64,000 nucleotides of DNA from SCBR16-9 sp964537975 (GTDB lineage: Bacteria; Hydrogenedentota; Hydrogenedentia; Hydrogenedentales; SCBR16-9). Position 1 is the stretch's first letter. The number at the start of each line of letters is the position of its first letter. The position numbers and the translations under genes were made by a program. Shown one piece after another: positions 56,545 through 64,000 of the stretch. The notes beneath the pieces were generated by a model that saw only the letters and a list, made by a program, of their open reading frames with translations, did no database searches and was not told the origin of the DNA. The stretch is from positions 245,921 through 309,920 of the forward strand of contig CAZIDP010000001.1 of the NCBI GenBank assembly GCA_964537975.1, read 5' to 3'.

Positions 56545-57558
56545 TTGTTTAACAAAATTACATTGAAAAATTTTGGCCCGCTTGGCGAGGTTGTCTGGCA
56601 AGATCTGGGTATGATCAACCTGGTCATTGGTGAGAATGGTTGTGGTAAAACTTTTATCCTGAAAGCACTATATAGTGCAATACGTACACTGGAAGAATAC
56701 AAACGAGGCAATGACAAGCGTTCGGAGTCAGAAATTCTGGCAGACAAACTTTATTGGACATTTCAACCAGACAAAATAGGTGACTTGGTAAAAAAAGGAG
56801 CCGAATCTGCGTTATCTTGCACAGTAGAAATTAATCATCAAACATTTAGTTACAGTTTCGGAAAAGACACAAGCAAAAAAATTTCCTCATTGAATAACCA
56901 GGTACCACCACGCTCATCAAACTCCATTTTCATACCGGCAAAAGAAATTTTGTCTTTACACCAAATAATTCTCAAATCTCGTGATACCGATAAAGCTTTT
57001 GGTTTTGATGATACCTGTCTTGATCTTGCTCGTGCTTTGATACAGCTTCCCAGCCGAGGCAAGACCCATACTACATTCGCAGTGTCTCACAAAAAATTAG
57101 AGACTTTATTAGGCGGTAAGGTTGAATACGAAAAAACCAACAATCAATGGCAGTATAAAAAAGGAAACCAAACTTTTCCGATTGGCGTAACAGCAGAAGG
57201 AATCAAGAAAATCGCTATCCTCGATACACTTCTGGGTAACCGCTATCTGAATCCGCAATCCATCCTTTTCATTGATGAACCGGAGTCTTCATTGCATCCA
57301 GTTGCTATCAACCAATTACTTGACATCATCGCGGATTTAGCACAATCCGGTATTCAAATTTTCCTGGCCAGTCATTCATACTTTGTTGTGAAAAAACTAT
57401 ACTTGATTGCGCAAAAAAAAGGCATGTCTATTCCTGTTATGAAGGCTGACAATAACCAATGGATTACAGAAGATTTAAAGGACGGTATACCCGATAACGC
57501 AATTATCGATGAGTCTATCCGTCTTTACAAGGAGGAAGTGGAGTTAGTTTTGAAATGA
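56545..57558 (+). CDS. ABC/AAA-type ATPase (OLD/RecF-like), first gene of a two-gene cassette
   Basis: I start at the TTG at 56545 (337 residues). GGAG lies 8 nt upstream, and the product then opens FNKITLKNFGPLG, the normal beginning of AAA_15/AAA_21 ATPases. An ATG at 56440 in the same frame adds 35 residues without a ribosome site. GENGCGKT (29-36) is Walker A and VTAEGIKKIAIL (215-226) stands where the ABC signature lies. LFIDEPESSLHP (241-252) is Walker B and ASHS (275-278) is the switch His. It has no TOPRIM domain, unlike OLD nucleases. Such solitary ATPases are typical of defence modules like Septu, PARIS or Gabija. Its stop overlaps the next gene by 4 nt (ATGA). Confidence 0.88.
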   Translation: MFNKITLKNFGPLGEVVWQDLGMINLVIGENGCGKTFILKALYSAIRTLEEYKRGNDKRSESEILADKLYWTFQPDKIGDLVKKGAESALSCTVEINHQTFSYSFGKDTSKKISSLNNQVPPRSSNSIFIPAKEILSLHQIILKSRDTDKAFGFDDTCLDLARALIQLPSRGKTHTTFAVSHKKLETLLGGKVEYEKTNNQWQYKKGNQTFPIGVTAEGIKKIAILDTLLGNRYLNPQSILFIDEPESSLHPVAINQLLDIIADLAQSGIQIFLASHSYFVVKKLYLIAQKKGMSIPVMKADNNQWITEDLKDGIPDNAIIDESIRLYKEEVELVLK

Positions 57559-58078
57559 CAGAAAAATGTATTTCCGATTCAGGAATGGTCTTTGGTCCCT
57601 ATCAAGACGAACATTGCTTTCATATCGAAAAATGCGGAACTTATCTTCGATTAAGAGAACGTGTGAAAATTGCCGAGTTTCTTCTATTACACCCTACCAA
57701 AGATAGCCCCTCATGTATCTGGGTGGTTGAAGCAAAGTCAAGCGCGCCACACCCCAATAATCAAATACACTTTGATGAGTTTATTGAAGAAATACGAGAC
57801 AAAATGGTATCTACATTTTATCTGAGTCTCGCTATTTTTTAAAGCGCCATGAGAATGAGTTTGCGGCACTTCCTTATCCATACAGGGAACTTGACCTTAC
57901 AAATACAGGATTCCGGTTTGTGCTTGTCATCAAAAAAAATCAGGATTCCTGGCTTCCCCCTATACATGACACATTAAAAAAATCTCTTCATACGATAATA
58001 AAAACTTGGAATTTACCCCCTACCTCAGTTGCTGTCCTAAACTACACAATGGCTAAAAAAATAAAGCTGGTTTCGTAG
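57555..58078 (+). pseudogene. putative nuclease-like effector of the ATPase cassette, frameshifted
   Basis: The first frame gives 95 residues (57555-57842). It then stops at TAA immediately after a run of six T (57835-57840). The next frame (-1) continues as LKRHENEFAALPYPYRELDL and runs to a stop at 58078 with clearly coding sequence, ending VLNYTMAKKIKLVS. One more T would join them into a 174-residue protein. The N-terminal half has IAEFLLLHP and IWVVEAKSSAP (Glu59-Ala-Lys61), which looks like the E-x-K core of a PD-(D/E)xK nuclease. Later, FRFVLVIKKN and WLPPIHDTLKKSL complete a compact domain. Function as the toxic effector of the ATPase is inferred from pairing and the 4-nt overlap. The break may be real, programmed or a sequencing error. 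Confidence 0.75.
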
Positions 58079-58100
58079 GTGCTGCCATATAATTAAAATA

Positions 58101-58130
58101 CCCCCTTGCCGCAAAATTTGGCGAAGGGGG
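58101..58130 (-). terminator. hairpin terminator between convergent genes
   Basis: CCCCCTT (58101-58107) pairs with AAGGGGG (58124-58130) and GCC with GGC inside it. On the minus strand a T-rich stretch (TATTTTAATT) follows, so it should end the M16 peptidase transcript. It may work for the rightward cassette as well, which stops 23 nt before it. Confidence 0.7.
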
Positions 58131-58184
58131 CGCAATTTACAATTTATATACTATGATCCGATTAATCTGGTCAGCAGGATTTCA

Positions 58185-61106
58185 TCAGTCAACGAATATC
58201 ATGTCTTCGGTGATACGTACTACTTTGCCAACCTGCTCCAGTGCTTTTACATCCATACGTGCGGTATCTCCCACAATCGAGATCAGTATGGGTCGACCTT
58301 TCAGGTGATTCTTGTGAAATTCCAGCACCTGATCCAATTCGCTTTGTTGAAATACCTCGAAATAGGCTTTACGCGGATCAGGTTCCTGGTTGCGACGCTC
58401 CCACGCTCGCACGGCATTGGCAATACTACGGAAGCCAATTTTCCCGGTTCGGAATTCTTCAATTGTAGACTCCCGGGCCAGAGAAAACCGCTCGGGAGAT
58501 TCCGGTATATTCTCAATGAGGTCTATAAAAGCTTCGGTAGCCTCCAGGGTCTTATCCGTCTGAGTCTGGATGACACCAATCATCAGATTCTGGTCGTCGG
58601 CACGATAGCCCAGCAGATATCTGGCACCTGCCATGTAGGCCAGGGCACGTGCCTCACGTAGTTCCTGAAATACGATGCCCGACATACCACCCGCAAAGTA
58701 GTTGTTGAACAGATGCACAATGGGAATCTCTATCGCGTTAAACATAACATCGCCAAACTCGAGTCGAACACGTGCCTGGGCGCCTTCCCGATCATACAGG
58801 TAAATCTCGGTTTCTTCTGGTTCACGTGCTGTAAGGTATCTGTAAAGCGGAGGGTCTTTCAGCATGGATTCCACAGGGTGATGCCGGGAAACTATTTCAT
58901 AAATGGTGTCCAGTGTATGGGTTCCAGTGTAATTGATGACATGTTTATAACCCAGCAGGTTACGGATAACATCCAACAGGTCTTCTGTTGTCAGTGCCAA
59001 CACCCCATCAGTGGGCAACATTCTCAGGAAATAGGAGTCTTCCCCATACCGGTTGTACGTGACAAGGGCGCTGGTTATCGATTCTACTTCTTTTTTCGCG
59101 TCTTCACGCTGTAAGAGAACGATGCGCTTCATTTGCTCAAGAACGCCTTCATCCTCAAGCACCGGATTATTCAACAGTTCGTAGAGTAATGCGACAGACG
59201 CTTCAAAATGCTCATCAAGACCTGTCAATGTGATGTTCGTCTCATTGTCACCTGCGTTAATAGAAAAACTGGTTCCAAGCTTGTACCATTCCTTTTTAAG
59301 CTCTTCAGGAGCATGTTCACGCGTCCCCGCTTTATCCAGCAACATGGTAGCCAATTGGATCGTATTGTCTTCATGCGAGCCAAAGTCCACGGTAATGGAG
59401 AAATTGAAGATGTCATTGATGGGATTATGAACATGGTACCAGGTCACCCCGTAATCAGTATCCCGGCGTTCAAAATCGGTTTCCGGATTCACAAACTCGG
59501 GTTCTATCGGTTCTACCGGCATCTCCAGAATCGCACGGGCAAAATCTGAACGGCGCCGTGGATCAATATCGACATTGGCCAATTCCGGTTTTTCAATGTC
59601 TGGTACTTCGTGCGGGGCATCTTTTCGGTAGCCAACTACATAATCATCACCGAAGTAGGTGTTTGCAACTCGGATTACATCGTTCTTGTCAAGCTGCTCT
59701 ATACGATGAATCAACTTAATCGCATCGTCCCAATCCTGAAACCGGGTCCATGAACGCCGCATCATGGAAACACGGGCGTTATCACTTTCCAGAGCACCCA
59801 TCTCATTCATTTTAAAGTCATTGATGATTGCAGGTATCAACCAGTCCTCAAATTCACCTTGCTTCACCAGTTCAATCTGTTCGAGCAGCAAGGCTTCCAC
59901 TTCCTCCAGGCTTTGCTCATCCCGCGGCACGCCATAAAAAATTTGCATACCATGCTCATTCAGCAGCCAGGGACTGCACCCGGCACTGCGCACCAATTGT
60001 CTTTGGTTCAAGTTCAGATTAATGAGCCCAGCAGTCGCATTGTCCAGCACCATGTCAAACAACATCAGGGCTTCGGCATCGGGATGATTAACGGTTGCTG
60101 TCCTGAAAGCTAAAGTGACATACTCTTCTCCTCGGTAAGTTCGTTCAACATATTCGCGGCCTTCAAGCGGTGGTTCTTCCCACTCGGGAAGAACGGGCAG
60201 TTCAGCAGGTTCCCAACCTGCGAAATGCTCTGCTATGATTTCGATAGTTTCTTGTGTGTCAATGGCCCCTGAAATAAAGATGGCCATGTTATTCGGCACA
60301 TAATATGTGTTATAAAATTCATGAATATTATTCAGAGATGGATTTTTCAAATGTTCAACCGTGCCGATAGTACGCCTTTGACCATAGGGGTGTACCTTGA
60401 ACAATTGTTCTTTTACTGCATCAAAGATAATCATGAACCGGTTATCCAGCCATTGATTCATTTCTTCATACACCACCTCCAACTCTGGCTGAAAAAGACG
60501 AAATACCGGTTCACGAAAACGTTCTGATTCCACAACTGCCCATTGGCGAATCCGGTTTGCCGGTAAAGACACCGTGTAGACTGTTTCTTCGTTAGAGGTA
60601 AACGCGTTTATGCCGGAGCCTCCCATACTCTGGTAGAGCTGATCAATTTCATTTGGTATAGCAAACGCAGCAGATTGGACAGTCAGTTCATTAATTTGGG
60701 CAAAGAGTTCACGACGTTTCTCAGGGTCCGTTTCATGGAAATGTTTGTCATACAGGCGTTCTATTTCTTCCTGAATCGAGCGTTCAGCTTCGTAATCCAG
60801 CGTACCCATCCGCGTGGTGCCTTTGAACAACATGTGCTCCAGGTAATGCGCGAGGCCGGTGGATTCTTCCGGGTCATGCATGCTGCCAGCCCGCACAGCA
60901 ATTTCCGCATAGAATCGAGGTGTCTCATAATTTTCTGTGATATAAACAGTCAGGCCATTTTCCAGTTGAAAAATAGCAACATCCATCATGTCGTCCGGAT
61001 TGGGATCATTAACTCTTTCGAAGCTGCCCATAGAAGGCAAAGCTATCAGCAATACCAAGACAAAAACAGAAATTACCTTTCGGTAAACAATATGGCCAAT
61101 CATCAT
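58185..61106 (-). CDS. M16-family zinc metallopeptidase, exported, two-half form
   Basis: The 973-residue product has a signal peptide (about 10-27). The N-terminal half holds the inverted zinc motif HYLEH (87-91) in GLAHYLEHMLFKGT, and the third ligand Glu lies in VVESERFREPVF about 80 residues later. FYNTYYVPNNMAIFISG near 265 is another M16 mark. The C-terminal half (about 530-973) repeats the fold without the zinc motif, as in pitrilysin and other full-length members: FNSITVDFGS-like and NYFAGGMSGIVFQELREARALAY pieces are present. It probably degrades peptides in the periplasm. It begins with two ATGs, GGAG about 9 nt upstream of the first. Confidence 0.93.
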   Translation of the reverse strand: MMIGHIVYRKVISVFVLVLLIALPSMGSFERVNDPNPDDMMDVAIFQLENGLTVYITENYETPRFYAEIAVRAGSMHDPEESTGLAHYLEHMLFKGTTRMGTLDYEAERSIQEEIERLYDKHFHETDPEKRRELFAQINELTVQSAAFAIPNEIDQLYQSMGGSGINAFTSNEETVYTVSLPANRIRQWAVVESERFREPVFRLFQPELEVVYEEMNQWLDNRFMIIFDAVKEQLFKVHPYGQRRTIGTVEHLKNPSLNNIHEFYNTYYVPNNMAIFISGAIDTQETIEIIAEHFAGWEPAELPVLPEWEEPPLEGREYVERTYRGEEYVTLAFRTATVNHPDAEALMLFDMVLDNATAGLINLNLNQRQLVRSAGCSPWLLNEHGMQIFYGVPRDEQSLEEVEALLLEQIELVKQGEFEDWLIPAIINDFKMNEMGALESDNARVSMMRRSWTRFQDWDDAIKLIHRIEQLDKNDVIRVANTYFGDDYVVGYRKDAPHEVPDIEKPELANVDIDPRRRSDFARAILEMPVEPIEPEFVNPETDFERRDTDYGVTWYHVHNPINDIFNFSITVDFGSHEDNTIQLATMLLDKAGTREHAPEELKKEWYKLGTSFSINAGDNETNITLTGLDEHFEASVALLYELLNNPVLEDEGVLEQMKRIVLLQREDAKKEVESITSALVTYNRYGEDSYFLRMLPTDGVLALTTEDLLDVIRNLLGYKHVINYTGTHTLDTIYEIVSRHHPVESMLKDPPLYRYLTAREPEETEIYLYDREGAQARVRLEFGDVMFNAIEIPIVHLFNNYFAGGMSGIVFQELREARALAYMAGARYLLGYRADDQNLMIGVIQTQTDKTLEATEAFIDLIENIPESPERFSLARESTIEEFRTGKIGFRSIANAVRAWERRNQEPDPRKAYFEVFQQSELDQVLEFHKNHLKGRPILISIVGDTARMDVKALEQVGKVVRITEDMIFVD

Positions 61107-61317
61107 GATTTATCACTCCAATTTTATTTTTTAGTATGCTAAGGTCACAATTGCTGTATGGGTTATCACACCACAATTACCTCATCAACGCATTTGACTC
61201 CTGAATGCACAATTTGGCGACAATATAGTATTCGTATTGATTGAACATACCAATTGCTTAATGCATTTCCCAATGAACTGCTGCCAACAATTGCCAAAGG
61301 TTATAAAAATATTTCAG

Positions 61318-61902
61318 CTATCTTTCTGACGTCTCGGATGTTACGCCAATCGCGGGTAAAGCTTCAAAAGTTTTCCAGCGGTCCAATATGTTATACAAGA
61401 TAACTCCGAATGCTGTAGCAACATTAATGCTGTTTTTAATTCCCATCATGGGTATCTTGACCACGGCATCGCACTTGTTCATATTGCGTTCATGCACACC
61501 AGTTACTTCATTGCCAAATACAACAGCAACCGGTTGCGGCCAGTCAAAGGCAACATGCGGTATGGCATTTTCAGTCACTTCGATGGCTATGCAGGGTATC
61601 TGCTGCTCTTTCAAGGTTCTCAGGCAATCACTCGTACGCTCATAGTATGTCCAGGGCACATAGGCGAATGCTCCGAGGGCTGTTTTCTCCAGCTTCGGAT
61701 GTGGTGGGTGCGCGGACATCCCGCAGAGATGCATGTGATGCACGGCGCACGCATCGGCAGTTCGAAACATCGCACCAACATTGAAGGCACTACGAATATT
61801 GTCAAGCACGACATGCAGTGGCTGACGTGGTATATCCGGTATTACGCCATCTTGAATTCCAGAATAATAAGGTTCAATCACAGACATTAAATAAGTATCC
61901 AT
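61318..61902 (-). CDS. SpoU/TrmH-family RNA ribose methyltransferase
   Basis: The frame is open to 61971, but the part above 61919 overlaps the URO-D gene, so I start at the ATG at 61902 (194 residues). Another ATG lies at 61887. LDNIRSAFNVGAMFRTADA near 33 is motif 1. VVFGNEVTGV near 127 is motif 2, and IPMMGIKNSINVATAFGVILY near 150 is motif 3, forming the knotted SAM site. It methylates a 2'-hydroxyl of tRNA or rRNA. The target cannot be decided from sequence. It lies downstream of the URO-D family gene with little or no spacer. Confidence 0.88.
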   Translation of the reverse strand: MDTYLMSVIEPYYSGIQDGVIPDIPRQPLHVVLDNIRSAFNVGAMFRTADACAVHHMHLCGMSAHPPHPKLEKTALGAFAYVPWTYYERTSDCLRTLKEQQIPCIAIEVTENAIPHVAFDWPQPVAVVFGNEVTGVHERNMNKCDAVVKIPMMGIKNSINVATAFGVILYNILDRWKTFEALPAIGVTSETSER

Positions 61903-61918
61903 CAACAGGTTTGGGTAT

Positions 61919-62887
61919 TCAGTATGTACATTCTCTGACAGCACTCGCCAGCGCATCCAATTGTGTTTCACTCATCGCATAATCGATATCATGGCTGGAG
62001 ATTATCAGGCCGCCATCGGCACCGACATCGTTGAACAGCGCTATTACCATGTGTTGAATTTCTTCCGGGGTCATCAGGTGCAGACGCCCAGTAGGCAAAC
62101 CGCCGTAGCATCCCATTTTACCATGATACAACCGTTTGAATTCCCGTAAATCCTGCAGTTCCGGTTGCAACGGATTTAACATGCGAACACCAAGTTCATC
62201 CGCGAACAAAGGCCATATAGAATCAACTTTACCATCGGTATGAAAAAACACGGGCTTTTCATGGGCATGACCAACATCGATTACTTTCTTCCAACTCGGA
62301 AGGACAAATTCACGCAACTGTTTCTCCGACAGCAGTAACCCATTGTTATAGGCGACATCGTCCTGAACATACAACGCGGTAATATCTTCCTTGCAAACTT
62401 GCTCTGCAACCATCGCCATCACATCGGAAATTCTGTCAAAAAACGCCTTTACTTCCTCAGGACACATCAACATATCTGTATAAAGATTTTCCTGGCGTTT
62501 CATCATTTCAATGATGGTAAGCGGCCCCGGCGAATTCACGATTATCGCGCGATCCGCATACTGCTTGAGGCGGTAATGCAGGGCTTCATATAAGGCTGGC
62601 GCTTTCGGGTCCGGAAGCACAATAGCTTTGGTGTCCTCCCAGTCCTCGAATAATTCTCGCACCATCCAACTCGTACCACTTTGCGTTTCATATTCCGCGG
62701 CTGGGAACGGAGGAAAACATTCAAAGTTTTCTATGAGATCCGCACCAAAATGCTTCAGACGAAATTCTGGACCATATTTCGTCTCCAATTCTGCCATCCG
62801 CCGCCGATCCATCCAAAAATTGAAGGGAACGCGGTCCGGCTTTTCAAATCGGATGGCACATTCCACCCTTTCACGTGATGTCATCAT
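61919..62887 (-). CDS. uroporphyrinogen decarboxylase-family protein (MtaA/CmuA-like)
   Basis: The 322-residue product opens TSRERVECAIRFEKPDRVPF, the typical start of URO-D superfamily proteins. IIVNSPGPLTIIEMM near 112, ALYVQDDVAYNNGLLLS near 167 and VFFHTDGKVDSIWPLF near 212 (conserved His and Asp) follow. GCYGGLPTGRLHLMTPEEI near 257 closes the barrel. The His in FHTDG suggests the metal-binding, methyltransferase-like branch rather than HemE, which has a different active site. HemE-like and methyltransferase-like members are hard to tell apart without an alignment. No corrinoid protein gene is next to it. Confidence 0.85.
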   Translation of the reverse strand: MMTSRERVECAIRFEKPDRVPFNFWMDRRRMAELETKYGPEFRLKHFGADLIENFECFPPFPAAEYETQSGTSWMVRELFEDWEDTKAIVLPDPKAPALYEALHYRLKQYADRAIIVNSPGPLTIIEMMKRQENLYTDMLMCPEEVKAFFDRISDVMAMVAEQVCKEDITALYVQDDVAYNNGLLLSEKQLREFVLPSWKKVIDVGHAHEKPVFFHTDGKVDSIWPLFADELGVRMLNPLQPELQDLREFKRLYHGKMGCYGGLPTGRLHLMTPEEIQHMVIALFNDVGADGGLIISSHDIDYAMSETQLDALASAVRECTY

Positions 62888-62962
62888 GGAGGTACCCCAT
62901 AAAGTCGGAATTTAAGAATTTAAAGTACGCGCTTTTTTATTCTAAAATATTTGCAAATCAGG

Positions 62963-62993
62963 TACTGATGAACAGGTACGATGGTCATCAGTA
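62963..62993. other. 9-bp inverted repeat upstream of the URO-D gene
   Basis: TACTGATGA (62963-62971) and TCATCAGTA (62985-62993) form a perfect stem with a 13-base loop. It lies 76 nt before the URO-D start and 137 nt after the kinase stop. No T run follows on either strand, so a regulator site or leader hairpin is more likely than a terminator. Confidence 0.4.
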
Positions 62994-63129
62994 TTGGTTT
63001 ATATAAAGGTTAACTATATGCCATTGGCAAACTGATTTTATTGCACCTGCAACGTCAATGCTGCTATCTGGATGCGTGTTCACCAGCCGACTTGAAAGCA
63101 AACCAAGTAAATTGGTTTATACTAATTAC

Positions 63130-64000
63130 TTACCGGATTTCTGGAAAATATGCACGTACGTTTGAACCTTTTCCAAGTTCGGAAATCACCTTAATTGTCC
63201 CCTTATTACTCCGTAAAATACCAAGCACTGCCGGCATCCCCAGCCCACGTCCGGCAAATTTGGTCGAGAAGAACGGATCAAAAATTTTACTTATCAGTTC
63301 TGGTGACATGCCACAACCAGTATCACTTATCTCCAGTGATACATAATGTCCCACAGGCAAAGTCTCATGCATTACAGCATCTTGCAAAAATTCTGTATCA
63401 CAATATACTGACCGGGTACGAATGCCAATCACACCTGAATCTTCTCCAATCGCTTCTGTTGCATTCAGAACCAGGTTCATTAAAACTTGTTTTATTTGTT
63501 GTGGATCAGCCTCTATAGCTGGTAAGTTCTCTGCCAAATCATAATCCAGTTGATGTCTTTTACTGATTGAAGATTTAATCAATGGCTGCATCTCGGTTAC
63601 AACAGAAGACAATATTAATGGTTGCACCAACAATCTTCCTTTACCGGCATATGCAATCATCTGTCGCACTAAGTCTGCCGCACGTTGTGACGCCAGCATT
63701 ATCTCTTTGAGATTTTCTGTAACGGGATGTTCAGGTGGTAACAATGTCATAGATAAATCCGTATAACCTATAATGCCGGTCATGATATTATTAAAATCAT
63801 GGGCGATCCCTCCAGCCAACACCCCCAAACTTTCCAGCTTCTGCGATTGCTGCAACTTAGCCTGAAACACCTGTTCACGCTCCTGGGCCAGTTTGCGCTC
63901 GGTTATGTCCTCATCCACACCAACACAGTGTATTATTTCTCCCTTGTCCAAAGAATCTACGATGCCACAACTATGTATCCAATGAATATTGTTATTTTTG
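63130..64000 (-). CDS. PAS sensor histidine kinase, C-terminal part (runs off right edge)
   Basis: The frame enters from the right edge without a start; residues upstream of the TTG at 63951 continue it as KNNNIHWIHSCGIVDS. A PAS/PAC tail (GEIIHCVGVDEDITERK) leads into a coiled region. The phospho-acceptor box follows: SLGVLAGGIAHDFNNIMTGI with the His. The ATPase domain has NLVLNATEAI (N box), EISDTGCGM (G1), FDPFFSTK (F box) and GRGLGMPAV (G2), and ends FPEIR without a receiver domain. It autophosphorylates and passes the phosphate to an unlinked response regulator. The sensing part is outside the window. Confidence 0.92.
   Translation of the reverse strand, partial: KNNNIHWIHSCGIVDSLDKGEIIHCVGVDEDITERKLAQEREQVFQAKLQQSQKLESLGVLAGGIAHDFNNIMTGIIGYTDLSMTLLPPEHPVTENLKEIMLASQRAADLVRQMIAYAGKGRLLVQPLILSSVVTEMQPLIKSSISKRHQLDYDLAENLPAIEADPQQIKQVLMNLVLNATEAIGEDSGVIGIRTRSVYCDTEFLQDAVMHETLPVGHYVSLEISDTGCGMSPELISKIFDPFFSTKFAGRGLGMPAVLGILRSNKGTIKVISELGKGSNVRAYFPEIR

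Noticed and set aside
57835..57842. A classical -1 slippery heptamer (T TTT TTA) for programmed frameshifting.
   Set aside because: In the zero frame the codons read ATT TTT TAA, so the heptamer is out of register with the canonical X-XXY-YYZ pattern, and I see no strong stem just downstream. A missing T is simpler, though slippage is not excluded.
1..64000. The left-edge kinase and the right-edge kinase might be one gene on a circular molecule; the frames even match across the junction.
   Set aside because: Joining position 64000 to 1 would fuse a completed PAC tail directly to the end of another PAS domain and remove most of that domain. A frame match by chance is one in three. Two separate sensor kinases cut by the window edges are more likely.

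Overview
The window reads as chromosomal DNA of a Gram-negative (outer-membrane, lipid A-making) bacterium of moderate GC. It carries lpxD, an lpxC-fabZ fusion, skp/ompH and bamA, together with genes more familiar from Gram-positives or from the PVC/FCB and candidate-phylum world: mcsA/mcsB/clpC, a SUF operon with SufU, GerMN, and DUF1080, GH172 and CehA/McbA-type proteins. My best guess is a member of Candidatus Hydrogenedentota, Lentisphaerota or a similar lineage. This is inferred from gene content only. There are no rRNA or tRNA genes, no CRISPR array and no intact mobile element that I can see.

Layout. 1-2492 (-): N-terminal part of a CHASE/PAS sensor kinase cut by the left edge. 2730-11290: a lipoprotein and a glycan-degradation locus, with two paralogous TIM-barrel glycosidase-like proteins bracketing a GH172/DUF2961 protein, a small exported protein and a GH78 alpha-L-rhamnosidase. 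11421-14648 (-): a fused MurNAc/GlcNAc kinase-MurNAc-6-P etherase, preceded by a GH1-fold protein that has lost both catalytic glutamates. 15094-20693 (+): sufB-sufC-sufD-sufS-sufU with a striking palindrome upstream. 20834-25102 (+): a CehA/McbA-like metallohydrolase, nadA, a 72-residue protein and a PHP hydrolase. 25168-30193: a DUF2092-like/TlpA-like redoxin, an S41-type lipoprotein and a GH127-like protein.

30322-40424 (-): the order of transcription is mcsA, mcsB, clpC, bamA, skp/ompH, lpxD, lpxC-fabZ. The first four genes overlap or nearly abut, so a Gram-positive-style protein quality-control module is joined to outer-membrane assembly and lipid A synthesis. The McsB here lacks the arginines, glutamates and cysteine expected of an active arginine kinase. 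41532-48950: an HD-GYP-like protein with a broken HD pair, a membrane-anchored redoxin, rarA, a DUF1080 protein, an alpha/beta hydrolase and an orphan peptide-binding lipoprotein. 49014-56169 (-): an envelope cluster of membrane protein, zinc-ribbon protein, small membrane protein, cell-wall amidase, GerMN protein, glutamate racemase, polysaccharide-deacetylase-like protein and tsaD.

56545-58078 (+): a two-gene cassette of an ABC/AAA-type ATPase and a small protein with an E-x-K nuclease-like motif, broken by a one-base shift in a T tract. It is the best candidate for an undescribed defence-type system. 58185-62887 (-): M16 peptidase, SpoU methyltransferase and a URO-D family protein. 63130-64000 (-): the C-terminal part of a second sensor histidine kinase cut by the right edge.
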